Shown in pieces: positions 26,420 to 34,785 of a DNA stretch of 64,000 bases. Each line of letters begins with the position of its first letter. Position 1 is the stretch's first letter. The stretch is from Anaerolinea thermolimosa. GTDB taxonomy: Bacteria; Chloroflexota; Anaerolineae; Anaerolineales; Anaerolineaceae. The position numbers and the translations under genes are program-made. The notes under the pieces are model-generated. The model saw only the letters and a list, made by a program, of their open reading frames with translations, did not search any database and was not told where the DNA came from. The stretch is taken from positions 488,744-552,743 of the forward strand of contig NZ_DF967965.1 in NCBI RefSeq assembly GCF_001050195.2, written 5' to 3'.

Positions 26420-26857
26420 ATGAAGCGAATTACGGTCACCATTAACGGAAAACCTTTTGAGGTTGAAGTAAATGATTTGCATTCCTCGCCGCTTCAGGTG
26501 AGGGTAAATGGGCGGGAATATGAGGTTACAGTGAGCCCGACGGGCGCGGTTTCTACTTCGGTAGCGGTTCCACCCTCGCCAGTGGCGCCACCCGAGCAGG
26601 CTTCTTCGCCCAAACCGGTACCTGCCAGTTCCATGTTATCGGGGAACGTGCTGACGGCTCCCATGCCAGGGGTGATTTTAAATATCGCTGTAAAAGCGGG
26701 AGACAGGGTGGTCTACGGCCAGCAACTTTGCGCACTTGAGGCGATGAAAATGAAAAATGCCATTCGATCGCCGCGCGAAGGTACCCTTGCGAGTGTTGAG
26801 GTGCAGGAAGGACAGCGGGTAAATTATGGGGATGTGTTGTTCCGATTCGCGGACTAG
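26420..26857 (+). CDS. Biotin carrier subunit of sodium-translocating decarboxylase
   Basis: 145 residues. The C-terminal biotinyl domain has the biotinylated lysine at K110 in the motif ALEAMKM, with the flanking glycines of TAPMPGVI and EGTLASVEV. A Pro/Ala/Ser hinge (about 48-72) allows the domain to swing between the carboxyltransferase and the membrane pump. The N-terminal ~40 residues (ITVTINGKPFEVEV) form the small beta-domain found in such carriers. The start ATG 26420 is set by the MKRI N-terminus. Confidence 0.85.
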   Translation: MKRITVTINGKPFEVEVNDLHSSPLQVRVNGREYEVTVSPTGAVSTSVAVPPSPVAPPEQASSPKPVPASSMLSGNVLTAPMPGVILNIAVKAGDRVVYGQQLCALEAMKMKNAIRSPREGTLASVEVQEGQRVNYGDVLFRFAD

Positions 26858-26866
26858 GGTGAGAGA

Positions 26867-27991
26867 ATGAACCTCTCCAACTTAAGCATTTTACTGGAAG
26901 CTTTTCGTGAACTGGCCTGGCAGAATTTTGTGATGCTGGGGGTGGGAGGGATTCTTATTTTCCTGGCGATCAGATACGAATTTGAACCCAACCTGCTCTT
27001 GCCGATTGGTTTTGGTGCTCTGCTGGCCAACCTGCCACTTACCGGAGTAACTGAGCCTGGAGGGTTTCTCAAGATTCTTTATGATGCAGGCATACGTACC
27101 GAATTGTTTCCTCTTTTCATCTTTATCGGCATTGGGGCAATGACGGATTTCGGGCCGCTTCTGGAGAACCCGCGCATGGCATTGCTGGGGGCGGCTGGCC
27201 AGTTCGGTATTTTCATGACGTTGATGCTGGCACTGCTGGCAGGGTTCCGCCTCAATGAGGCGGCTTCGATTGGGATCATCGGCGCCATTGACGGCCCGAC
27301 GGCGATTTATGTCTCCAGTAAACTGGCGCCGCACCTGCTTCCGGCGATTACGGTGACGGCCTACAGTTATATGTCGCTGGTGCCCATCATTCAGCCTCCC
27401 ATCATGCGTCTGATGACCTCACGGCGCGAACGACGCATCCGAATGCCTTACACGATGAAGCCGGTCTCGCATACGGTGCGGGTTCTTTTTCCCATTGTGG
27501 TGACCGTACTGGTGTCTTTGCTGGTGCCAAAGGCCTCTCCACTGATCTCGACGTTGATGTTTGGAAATCTGTTACGAGAATCGGGGGTGGTAGAGCGTTT
27601 AAGCCGCGGAGCGCAAAACGAGCTGGCCAATCTGGTGACCCTCTTCCTGGGTCTGGTGATCGGTTCGACCATGGAAGGTCAGGCTTTTTTGAAACTGCAA
27701 ACCGTGTATATCCTCGGGCTGGGACTGCTTGCGTTTGCCCTGGACACGGTCGGCGGAGTGTTATTTGGCAAGTTAATGAATTTTCTTTCAGGTGGCAGGT
27801 TCAACCCGTGTATCGGCGCGGCAGGGATCAGCGCGTTCCCGATGTCGGCGCGGATTGTTCAGCGTTTTATCTCGGAGGAAGATTTCGAAAATTTCCTGTT
27901 GATGCATGCCATGGGAGCCAATGCTGCAGGCCAGCTGGGGAGTGTGGTGGCTGGAGGGGTGGTTCTGGCTGTACTGGCGGGGGTACTGTAA
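26867..27991 (+). CDS. Sodium ion-translocating decarboxylase beta subunit
   Basis: 374 residues, about nine to ten hydrophobic segments. It decarboxylates carboxybiotin and exports sodium across the membrane. Family elements seen: FIGIGAMTDFGPLLENP, GIIGAIDGPTAIYVSSKLAP, YSYMSLVPIIQPPIMR, FPIVVTVLVSLLVP, and near the end NPCIGAAGISAFPMSARIVQ and HAMGANAAGQLGSVVAGG. These are near-diagnostic for OadB/MmdB/GcdB. Together with the three preceding genes it completes a membrane pump, so the cell probably keeps a sodium gradient coupled to decarboxylation. Confidence 0.93.
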   Translation: MNLSNLSILLEAFRELAWQNFVMLGVGGILIFLAIRYEFEPNLLLPIGFGALLANLPLTGVTEPGGFLKILYDAGIRTELFPLFIFIGIGAMTDFGPLLENPRMALLGAAGQFGIFMTLMLALLAGFRLNEAASIGIIGAIDGPTAIYVSSKLAPHLLPAITVTAYSYMSLVPIIQPPIMRLMTSRRERRIRMPYTMKPVSHTVRVLFPIVVTVLVSLLVPKASPLISTLMFGNLLRESGVVERLSRGAQNELANLVTLFLGLVIGSTMEGQAFLKLQTVYILGLGLLAFALDTVGGVLFGKLMNFLSGGRFNPCIGAAGISAFPMSARIVQRFISEEDFENFLLMHAMGANAAGQLGSVVAGGVVLAVLAGVL

Positions 27992-28054
27992 AATTCGCAT
28001 ACTGCAGAAAGCAGGGGTAACCTCGCTGGCGCCCGGACAAAAAATACAGGCAAT

Positions 28055-29155
28055 TCAAGATGGGGAGGCGCTACCCGGAAGAGGCCACTTTCCGTGTTGT
28101 TTAAGCAATGCGGCGATGAGGTGGGTGGGAATGCCTTCATTAAAGTTGACAATTCCGCTGTGATGTAAGGCAACCAGTTGCCATTGATTATTGAAGCAGG
28201 GCGAACCTGAGGCCCCTTTTTCGGTGTTGGTACGGTATCGAACCCGTGTCTGGTTAGCGTTGAATCCGAGGATAGCTTCCGTGTCCATGGCCAGCTTTAG
28301 AGGGGCGCCTTCCGGGTGTTGCACAATGAAAAGAGGGCTACCGGGTAGAAAGGGATAATCGCGGTCGGTAAGGTGGATCCATCCGCGGGGACGATCTTCC
28401 ATGGCTTGCTCACTCACCGGCTGATTGCCGGGGTGGTTGCCGAGCCGAAGGATGGCGTAATCAAGTTCTTCGGTAGAGGGCAGAGCATGGGCAGGATCCT
28501 GAACTTCAGCGGGGTTGTAGGGGCTGAAGTCGTAAAGCCAGTCTGAATCCAGAGGGAAAGTTCGCCCCGGGTTGGCCACTGTCTGCCGCCGGGAGATTTT
28601 GAAATCGAACCTGGCAAGCAGGTCTCGGGGAGAGTCTTCGCCGTGTAGAAGGCTCTCGACAACGTGGTAACAGGTCATTAACAGGTCTGCGCCGATGAGA
28701 AAACCTGTTCCCACCGGCTGACTGCTGATTTCGAGACGGCAGACCTGAAACTCAATCTCGCTCAGGCGCGAGCGCCATTCGGCAATGTCCAGCAGGCTGT
28801 TGGTTCCGGAGATGATTTTTTCGAGGCTGGAGTCGGAATAAGCGCGGCGGCGTAAGGGGTTGGGCCGCACAGCGGCTACCAGGCTTGGAGCTAATCCGAG
28901 CCGGTCAGCCGCGGCCTGCAATCGGGGGTCATGAGGGTAGGTGTTGCGGGCGGCGGTGATCAACTGCACCAACCAGCCTTCTGCATCGGCGACCTGCACC
29001 AGACTGGTGACGACCTTATCCAGCTCTGTGGCGGAAGTGATCGTCTCGAGATCGAGGTTGAATTGCTCCCTCATCATCCGGCGCAGGGTGGGCAAATCGA
29101 AAGCGGCAAGCAATGCGCCAATCAAAGCATCAGCTACGGCGGGTGTCAGGGACAT
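28055..29155 (-). CDS. EAD1-like effector-associated domain fused to a trypsin-like serine protease
   Basis: 366 residues from ATG 29155, with GGAGG upstream; the 16-codon extension upstream is a weak TTG start. Residues ~4-88 are a helical domain with the pattern of effector-associated domain 1 (ADALIGALLAAFDLPTLRRM, LVTSLVQVADAEGWLVQLI, AARNTYPHDPRL). Residues ~145-355 are a trypsin-fold protease: GTGFLIGADLLMTCYHVV with H164, LDYAILRL with D232, and KGASGSPC with S316 as nucleophile. No signal peptide, so it is a cytoplasmic protease. EAD domains are known to couple effectors with NTPase sensors in biological-conflict systems. No such partner gene lies in this window. A plain cytoplasmic protease with a helical N-terminus is the fallback reading. 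Confidence 0.75.
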   Translation of the reverse strand: MSLTPAVADALIGALLAAFDLPTLRRMMREQFNLDLETITSATELDKVVTSLVQVADAEGWLVQLITAARNTYPHDPRLQAAADRLGLAPSLVAAVRPNPLRRRAYSDSSLEKIISGTNSLLDIAEWRSRLSEIEFQVCRLEISSQPVGTGFLIGADLLMTCYHVVESLLHGEDSPRDLLARFDFKISRRQTVANPGRTFPLDSDWLYDFSPYNPAEVQDPAHALPSTEELDYAILRLGNHPGNQPVSEQAMEDRPRGWIHLTDRDYPFLPGSPLFIVQHPEGAPLKLAMDTEAILGFNANQTRVRYRTNTEKGASGSPCFNNQWQLVALHHSGIVNFNEGIPTHLIAALLKQHGKWPLPGSASPS

Positions 29156-29224
29156 TTTTCCTCCGAATGCCCTCATCTTATACTGGCACAGGGAAAAAAG
29201 CAATCCGGTAACCGGAAGAATCTC

Positions 29225-29252
29225 TTGACTGGAGGTTAAATTTCCTTATAAT
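29225..29252 (+). promoter_or_regulatory. Promoter of the TetR-ABC operon
   Basis: TTGACT (29225-29230), 16-bp spacer, TATAAT (29247-29252): near-consensus. The palindromic operator starts 4 bp downstream. Confidence 0.6.
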
Positions 29253-29255
29253 TAA

Positions 29256-29269
29256 AACGAACGTTCGTT
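29256..29269 (+). promoter_or_regulatory. Perfect 14-bp palindrome, putative TetR operator
   Basis: AACGAACGTTCGTT is perfectly self-complementary and covers the expected transcription start of the operon. Its position over +1 fits a repressor site for the TetR protein encoded next. Confidence 0.6.
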
Positions 29270-29295
29270 ATTAATTTTCGAATAAGAGAGGGACC

Positions 29296-29925
29296 ATGCT
29301 CGAACCTCTTCCTGCCAGAGGCGAAGAAAACCGCGAGCGAATTCTACAGGCAGCCTATTCCCTGTTTATTCGGAAGGGGTTTGCAGCCACATCGGTGCGT
29401 GAAATTGCCAGAGGAGCCGGGCTGACCATCGGTGGGGTGTACGCTCATTTCGCAGGTAAAGAAATGATCTGGGAAGAGGTCTTCGATCGGTATCATCCTT
29501 ATCATGAGATTCTCCCTCTTCTGCTCGATGCAGAGGGAGAGACCTGTGCTGAGGTCTTTCGCAATGCGGCGGAGCGGATTGTCAGGGAGTTGGAGAAGAG
29601 AGAAGACCTTTTCAACCTAATGTTCATTGAGCTGGTCGAGTTCAATGGGAAACATCTTGAGCAGATGGCGCTGAAGGCGCTGCCCATGCTGAGCCAGCTT
29701 GGGGCGAAATTCGAACACTGCCAAGGCAGGTATCGCGAGATCACCCCTCTTAACCTGGCCAGGGCTTTTGCGGGGTTGTTTTTCTCTCTGGTGGTGACCG
29801 ACCGGTTCCTTCCCTCGTTTGTCAGGGGGCAGCTTAACCGCGAGAAGGCCAGGGAAGAATTTGTGGATATTTTCCTGTTCGGGATTTTGGCTGATGATGA
29901 CCCCTCGCGGAGGGCGCATGGTTAA
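29296..29925 (+). CDS. TetR-family transcriptional repressor
   Basis: 209 residues. The N-terminal HTH is standard (ERILQAAYSLFIRKGFAATSVREIARGAGLTIGGVYAHFAGKEM). The rest is helical, as expected for the ligand-binding and dimer domain. AGAGGGACC precedes the ATG. It starts an operon with an ABC-2 exporter and probably represses it through the palindrome at 29256-29269, with derepression when an exported compound binds. The compound cannot be named. It overlaps the permease gene by 8 bp. Confidence 0.88.
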   Translation: MLEPLPARGEENRERILQAAYSLFIRKGFAATSVREIARGAGLTIGGVYAHFAGKEMIWEEVFDRYHPYHEILPLLLDAEGETCAEVFRNAAERIVRELEKREDLFNLMFIELVEFNGKHLEQMALKALPMLSQLGAKFEHCQGRYREITPLNLARAFAGLFFSLVVTDRFLPSFVRGQLNREKAREEFVDIFLFGILADDDPSRRAHG

Positions 29926-31051
29926 TTTGCGGCTTGTGTCCCTTATTCGAAAAGAATTCATTCAAATCGTGCGTGATCCACGCACGCTGGCACTGACCTT
30001 CGTCTTCCCCCTGGTCATGCTATTCCTGCTGGGTTACGCGGCCACGAACGATGTTAAAAATATCTCTCTGGCTGTACTGGACCAGGATCGCTCGGCAGAG
30101 TCGCGTCGTTTTTTGGATGCTTTTCGTACGGCGGATTATTTTCATCTCGATTTCTTTGTTTCTTCTGAAGAGGAAATTCGCTCGCTCATCGATAGCAATC
30201 AGGCGCGAGCCGGGATGATCATTCCTCCGGGCTATGCGGATCACCTGACCGGCGGACGCAACGCTCAGGTGGCTTTCATTCTGGATGGCTCTGACCCGAC
30301 CGTGGCGAGCACTGCGCTGGCCGCAGCCAACCTGATCGGCCAGGCCTATTCCACCCGGGTCCTGGCCATGCGCATGAATCGGGTGGGCCAGGGGAGTGGC
30401 CTTGATATGCCGCTTGAGGTGCGCACGCAGGTTCTTTATAACCCCGGCATGGAGAGTGCTCATTACATGATTCCGGGGATGATCGGAATGATCCTGCAAT
30501 TTCTGACCACCTTGCTGACGGCCACCTCGATTGTCCGCGAACGAGAACGTGGCACCATTGAGCAACTGATCGTGACTCCGCTCCGCCGCTGGGAGATGAT
30601 TCTGGGAAAACTGGCGCCGTATGTCTTCATCGCATTCTTCGATACGTTGGAAGTTTTAAGCGCCGGGGTGTTGTTCTTCAAAGTGCCCATTAATGGGAGC
30701 CTGGGCCTCTTGCTGGGCCTGGCGGCCCTCTTTCTGGTGACGACGCTTGGGATCGGGCTGTTGATCTCAACTGTGGCGCACACCCAGCAAGAAGCCATGT
30801 TGACGACCATGTTCACTGTGCTGCCATCTATCTTTCTCTCGGGATTTTTCTTCCCGCTTGCGGCCATGCCCAGGATTTTGCAATGGATCAGTTATCTTGT
30901 GCCTCTGCGCTATTTTCTGATCATCGTGCGTGGCATTGTACTGAAAGGGGTGGGGCTGGCGGCGATCTGGCCAGAGGTGCTGGCGCTTTCGGTTTTTGCT
31001 CTGGTCGTAATGACGGGAGCTGCGATACGGTATCGAAAACGGTTAGATTAA
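29918..31051 (+). CDS. ABC-2 type transporter permease
   Basis: 377 residues from ATG 29918, overlapping the TetR stop by 8 bp. One N-terminal helix (TLALTFVFPLVMLFLLGYA) is followed by a large soluble domain (about 50-180) and five C-terminal helices, the YhgE/YbhR-type architecture. ERERGTIEQLIVTPLRRWEMILGK is the typical motif of the family. It works with the two ATPase genes downstream and the HlyD protein between to export a compound such as a drug or dye. The start is chosen from the MVNLRLVSLIRKEF N-terminus. Confidence 0.88.
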   Translation: MVNLRLVSLIRKEFIQIVRDPRTLALTFVFPLVMLFLLGYAATNDVKNISLAVLDQDRSAESRRFLDAFRTADYFHLDFFVSSEEEIRSLIDSNQARAGMIIPPGYADHLTGGRNAQVAFILDGSDPTVASTALAAANLIGQAYSTRVLAMRMNRVGQGSGLDMPLEVRTQVLYNPGMESAHYMIPGMIGMILQFLTTLLTATSIVRERERGTIEQLIVTPLRRWEMILGKLAPYVFIAFFDTLEVLSAGVLFFKVPINGSLGLLLGLAALFLVTTLGIGLLISTVAHTQQEAMLTTMFTVLPSIFLSGFFFPLAAMPRILQWISYLVPLRYFLIIVRGIVLKGVGLAAIWPEVLALSVFALVVMTGAAIRYRKRLD

Positions 31052-31068
31052 TCCTCAGGAGGCTCAAA

Positions 31069-32082
31069 ATGCACAAGGCTCCGCGTTATGCTCCTTTCCT
31101 CGTCATGCTGATTCTAATGGGTGTGTTTGTGGCTTTTTTAGTAAGCCGGGCTTCTGGTGCTGGAGGGGTTCTTCGAGCCTCAGGGAGTATCGAGTGGGAA
31201 GAGGTGCGTATTTCTCCAGAGGTAGCCGGAAGGCTGACTGAAATTCTGGTGGATGAGGGGGCGCGGGTAAAAGCCGGTGATGTACTGGTTACCCTGGATC
31301 ATCGCGTTCTGGACGCCCAGCGGGCACAGGCAGAAGCGGCATTGCAGGCCGCGGAAGCCAATGCTAGGGCAGCCCAGGCGAACCTGGAGGCGCTCGAAGC
31401 CGGGCCTACGGAGGAACAACTGCGTGTGGCTCAGGCGGGGGTGGCTCAGGCTCAGCTTGCGCTGGATGTTGCCCGGCAGGCTTATGATGACCTGCCGGAA
31501 GCCCTGAGAGAAACCGCGAATGGAAAGGCATTAAAACAACAGGTAGACAGGGCGGCTCTTGGACTGGAGGCGGCTCAGGCTCAGTATGATCTTGTTCGGG
31601 CAGGCGCGAGGCCAGAACAAATCCGCGCCGCCCGTGAGCAGGTGGCGGCAGCCAGGGCGCAGGTGGACTCAGCACGGGCATCTCTGGCGTTGCTGGATGC
31701 GCAGAAGGAAAAATATACCCTCACTTCGCCGGTGGATGGCGTGGTGCTGACGCGGGGGTTTCAACCGGGAGAGTTTGCGGCTCCGGGATCGGTGATCTTA
31801 ACCCTTGGGCGAGAAGGTTCACTGACTCTCACGGTTTATGTGCCAGAAACTGATCTTGGCAGAATAACCCCGGGCCAGCAAGTGGAGATACGGGTGGATT
31901 CCTTCCCTGGAGAGGTTTTCCAGGGGAAGGTTCTATCTATCTCCGACCGGGTCGAGTTTACCCCAAGGAATGTGCAAACACAGGCCAGCCGTACTTCCAC
32001 GGTCTTTGCGGTGCGGTTATCACTGGAGGATGGCGGCGGGAAGTTGAAAGCCGGAATGCCCGCTGATGTGGAGTTTAAATAG
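31069..32082 (+). CDS. HlyD/membrane-fusion-protein family efflux subunit
   Basis: 337 residues. One N-terminal membrane anchor (about 7-28), a lipoyl-like half (ASGSIEWEEVRISPEVAGRL and DEGARVKAGDVL), a long Ala/Gln-rich coiled-coil hairpin (about 80-220, AQAEAALQAAEAN), the second lipoyl half (TSPVDGVVLTRGFQPGEF) and a beta-barrel domain (IRVDSFPGEVFQGKVLSI). The coil resembles that of YbhG. AGGAGG precedes the ATG. It links the permease and the ATPases in the operon. Confidence 0.85.
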   Translation: MHKAPRYAPFLVMLILMGVFVAFLVSRASGAGGVLRASGSIEWEEVRISPEVAGRLTEILVDEGARVKAGDVLVTLDHRVLDAQRAQAEAALQAAEANARAAQANLEALEAGPTEEQLRVAQAGVAQAQLALDVARQAYDDLPEALRETANGKALKQQVDRAALGLEAAQAQYDLVRAGARPEQIRAAREQVAAARAQVDSARASLALLDAQKEKYTLTSPVDGVVLTRGFQPGEFAAPGSVILTLGREGSLTLTVYVPETDLGRITPGQQVEIRVDSFPGEVFQGKVLSISDRVEFTPRNVQTQASRTSTVFAVRLSLEDGGGKLKAGMPADVEFK

Positions 32083-32126
32083 AGGGGAGAATAGGTGGTG
32101 ACGAAGGGAAAGCGCGGGTTGCTGGA

Positions 32127-33050
32127 ATGATTCGTACCTGGAAGCTGGGTAAATCTTACGGTAACAGGCCTGCCGTGGTAGACCTGGACCTGGAGGTGAG
32201 GCCGGGGGAAATTTATGGCCTGGTAGGGCCGGATGGTGCTGGCAAGACCACCACCATTCGTTTGTTGTGCGGGGCGCTCAGGCCAACTGCTGGCCAGGTA
32301 GAAATAGCCGGAGTGGCGATGGAGCGCAGCCCTGAAGAGGCGCGGCGGCATGTGGGGTATCTTTCGCAACATTTTTCTCTTTATGACGATCTTACCGTGG
32401 AAGAGAATTTACAGTTCTTCGCTGAAGTGCGCGGGCTTCCGGGTGGGGCCTGGCATAAACGGAGCGCCGAGATTCTGGCGTTTGTCGGGCTGGAACCGTT
32501 CGCCGGAAGGCTGGCGAGACACCTTTCCGTAGGGATGAAGCAGAAATTAAGTCTGGCGGTGGCTCTGGTTGCTCAACCCAGGGTACTCTTGCTGGATGAG
32601 CCTACAACCGGGGTTGATCCGCTTACCCGTCAGGATTTCTGGCAGTTAATTATTCGGCTGGTGGGCGAAGAGCATATCACGGTGTTATTGAGTACTCCCT
32701 ATATGGATGAGGCCACACGCTGTACCCGGGTGGGGTTTTTGCGTGAGGGACGTCTCGTTATGGAGGGGACACCCCGGTCGTTGCGTCAGCTCCTTGCGGG
32801 GCGCGTTATGGAGTTGAGCGGAGCTCCAGATGAGGTGATCCAACGTGTGCTGAGCCAGACAACCGGGGTTCTTTCGGCTCAGCGTTTTGGAGATCGCCTG
32901 CACCTTCTGCTGGATCCGCACCACCGACAGGAGGCTGTGGAGAAGATCATCCGGGGGGTGGAAGCTGAAGGGGGGCAGATTGTTCACCTGGGTGAAGTAG
33001 AACCATTACTGGAAGATGTTTTTATCGCTCTGAGCGAGGGGTTCTTATGA
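32127..33050 (+). CDS. ABC transporter ATP-binding protein (efflux operon, first)
   Basis: 307 residues. Walker A is VGPDGAGKTTT, signature LSVGMKQKLSLA, Walker B LLLDEPTTGVDP and the switch region STPYMDEA, where the usual H-loop His is replaced by a Pro/Tyr stretch: in most relatives it reads STHYMDEA. This half may therefore be weak in hydrolysis, paired with the second ATPase. Gene order matches YbhF-type exporters, whose two ATPase domains are usually one protein. Confidence 0.85.
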   Translation: MIRTWKLGKSYGNRPAVVDLDLEVRPGEIYGLVGPDGAGKTTTIRLLCGALRPTAGQVEIAGVAMERSPEEARRHVGYLSQHFSLYDDLTVEENLQFFAEVRGLPGGAWHKRSAEILAFVGLEPFAGRLARHLSVGMKQKLSLAVALVAQPRVLLLDEPTTGVDPLTRQDFWQLIIRLVGEEHITVLLSTPYMDEATRCTRVGFLREGRLVMEGTPRSLRQLLAGRVMELSGAPDEVIQRVLSQTTGVLSAQRFGDRLHLLLDPHHRQEAVEKIIRGVEAEGGQIVHLGEVEPLLEDVFIALSEGFL

Positions 33051-33958
33051 CGCCGGTGATCAGAGCCGATGGATTGACGCGCCGTTTTGGTTCATTCACT
33101 GCCGTGGATCACGTCAGTTTTTCGGTTGAGGCCGGTGAAGTGGTGGGGTATCTGGGGCCGAATGGATCAGGGAAAACGACCACCCTGCGCATGTTGCTGG
33201 GGTTGCTGCGACCCAGTGAAGGCCGGGCAGAGGTGCTGGGCTACAACACGGACAGAGAGGCGGATAAAATCCGGGGGCGGGTGGGGTATATGTCGCAGAA
33301 GTTCGCCCTTTATCATGAACTGACCGTGCGAGAGAATCTGGAATTCTACGGTGGCCTTTATGGAGTGCGGAAAAACGGCCGGGTGGAGGAGACCCTCTCG
33401 AACCTTGAACTGGAGCAGTTACAAAATGAACGGGTTGCAGTGCTTTCGTCGGGATGGCGCCAGCGGCTGGCATTAGGGGTGGCGATTATTCATCAGCCCC
33501 AACTTCTCTTTTTAGATGAACCAAGCAGCGGGGTAGACCCGGTGACGCGGCGGAATTTCTGGGAGGTTATTTACCGGTTGGCGGCCACAGGGATCACAGT
33601 GATGGTGACCACACATTATATGGACGAGGCGGAGTACTGTCAGCGGGTGGGTATCATGCAGGGGGGGCGTCTGCTGGCCATGGATTCGCCGGAGCACCTG
33701 AAAGCCACCCTGCCCGGACAAGTCTGGGAGGTGCATACCCCCTCTCTCATGGAGGCGTTCCGTGTTCTTGAGAGAATGCCGGGGATCAGGCGGGTGGGAC
33801 TTTCAAGCGATTACCTTCGAGCCGTCAGCGAGCGAGAGATCACCCCGGAGACCATTCAACGCGAGCTTTCCAGGCATGGGATAGAGGAAGTGGAGATCCA
33901 TACAACCCGGGCCAGTCTGGAAGATGTGTTCCTTTTTCTGGCGGGTTCTTCGATTTGA
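33047..33958 (+). CDS. ABC transporter ATP-binding protein (efflux operon, second)
   Basis: 303 residues, overlapping the previous stop by four bases (ATGA). Walker A is LGPNGSGKTTT, signature LSSGWRQRLALG, Walker B LFLDEPSSGVDP and the H-loop TTHYMDEAEY has the usual His, unlike its neighbour. The two ATPases form an asymmetric pair driving the permease. The C-terminal ~70 residues are an accessory domain ending in LEDVFLFLAGSS. Confidence 0.88.
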   Translation: MTPVIRADGLTRRFGSFTAVDHVSFSVEAGEVVGYLGPNGSGKTTTLRMLLGLLRPSEGRAEVLGYNTDREADKIRGRVGYMSQKFALYHELTVRENLEFYGGLYGVRKNGRVEETLSNLELEQLQNERVAVLSSGWRQRLALGVAIIHQPQLLFLDEPSSGVDPVTRRNFWEVIYRLAATGITVMVTTHYMDEAEYCQRVGIMQGGRLLAMDSPEHLKATLPGQVWEVHTPSLMEAFRVLERMPGIRRVGLSSDYLRAVSEREITPETIQRELSRHGIEEVEIHTTRASLEDVFLFLAGSSI

Positions 33959-33983
33959 ATTTCTCTTCCAGAAGGATTAGAAT
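33955..33983 (+). promoter_or_regulatory. Candidate promoter of the PIG-L gene
   Basis: TTGAAT (33955-33960), 17-bp spacer, TAGAAT (33978-33983), just upstream of the deacetylase gene and overlapping the end of the ATPase gene. Confidence 0.45.
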
Positions 33984-34015
33984 CATCGAACTAACCTTCA
34001 GGAGGTGTGTTTTTT

Positions 34016-34774
34016 ATGGGTCAAACGTTTTATGTTCCAGAAAGCGCTATGGCAATTGTGGCGCATCCTGATGATATTGAGTTTTCCTGTGCGGGCACGA
34101 TGGCACGCTGGGCACGCGCGGGAACGCGAATTAGCTATGTATTATGCACGAGTGGTGATGTTGGAATTGCCGAAGAAGGCATGTCGCGGCAGAAGGCTGC
34201 CGAAATTCGCGAAAACGAAGCTCGCCGGGCGGCGGAAATTACCGGGGTGAGCGAAGTGGTTTTCCTGCGCGAGCCGGATGGTTTACTGGTGCCCTCCCTC
34301 GAATTACGGAAGAAACTGGTGCGTGAGATCCGGCGTTTCCGCCCGGAAGTGGTGGTGACCGGTGATCCGACTGTGGTCTGGGCGGGAGAAAACTATATTA
34401 ATCATCCTGATCATCGGGCGGCGTCACTGGCCGCGCTGGATGCGGTTTTCCCGGCGGCAGGCCAGCCTCACCTCTTCCAGGAAATTGAGGAGGAGGGCTT
34501 TAAAGCGCATAAAGTGCGGAAGGTTTATGTAACTGCCTGGGAAAACAGCGATCTTTTTGTTAACATCGAAGAAACCATCGAGGTGAAGATTGAAGCGCTG
34601 AGGGCGCATAAAAGCCAGATGGGAGACTGGGACCCGGCGGAGATGATCCGAAAATGGGCGGCGGAGCGGGCCAGGGGAAAAGAGATGGCCTATGCCGAAT
34701 CATTCCGGGTGGTGACCCTGATCGATGACGAAACCTGGGAGAAAAACCGAAACAACGGCCATAAACCCGCCTGA
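34016..34774 (+). CDS. PIG-L family N-acetylglucosaminyl deacetylase
   Basis: 252 residues. Zinc-dependent deacetylase fold: [16 protein letters not shown] near the N-terminus carries the AHPDDxE metal motif, followed by [16 protein letters not shown] and [18 protein letters not shown] lies 10 nt before ATG 34016; a GTG at 34007 is less likely. Relatives act on GlcNAc-linked lipids or on mycothiol and bacillithiol precursors. Substrate unknown here. It ends at a bidirectional terminator. Confidence 0.85.
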   Translation: MGQTFYVPESAMAIVAHPDDIEFSCAGTMARWARAGTRISYVLCTSGDVGIAEEGMSRQKAAEIRENEARRAAEITGVSEVVFLREPDGLLVPSLELRKKLVREIRRFRPEVVVTGDPTVVWAGENYINHPDHRAASLAALDAVFPAAGQPHLFQEIEEEGFKAHKVRKVYVTAWENSDLFVNIEETIEVKIEALRAHKSQMGDWDPAEMIRKWAAERARGKEMAYAESFRVVTLIDDETWEKNRNNGHKPA

Positions 34775-34785
34775 GGCGGTTTATG
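34760..34785. terminator. Bidirectional hairpin between convergent genes
   Basis: CATAAACCCGCC, short loop TGA, GGCGGTTTATG, one mismatch in the stem. It lies between the convergent PIG-L and lipoprotein stops, overlapping both ends, so it can terminate both. Confidence 0.6.

Noticed and set aside
580-29155. Treating the AAA-VWA pair and the EAD1/trypsin protein as one MoxR-VWA-effector conflict system
   Set aside because: They are 26 kb apart, and the AAA protein has the four-cysteine insert and linker of chelatases, not MoxR features.
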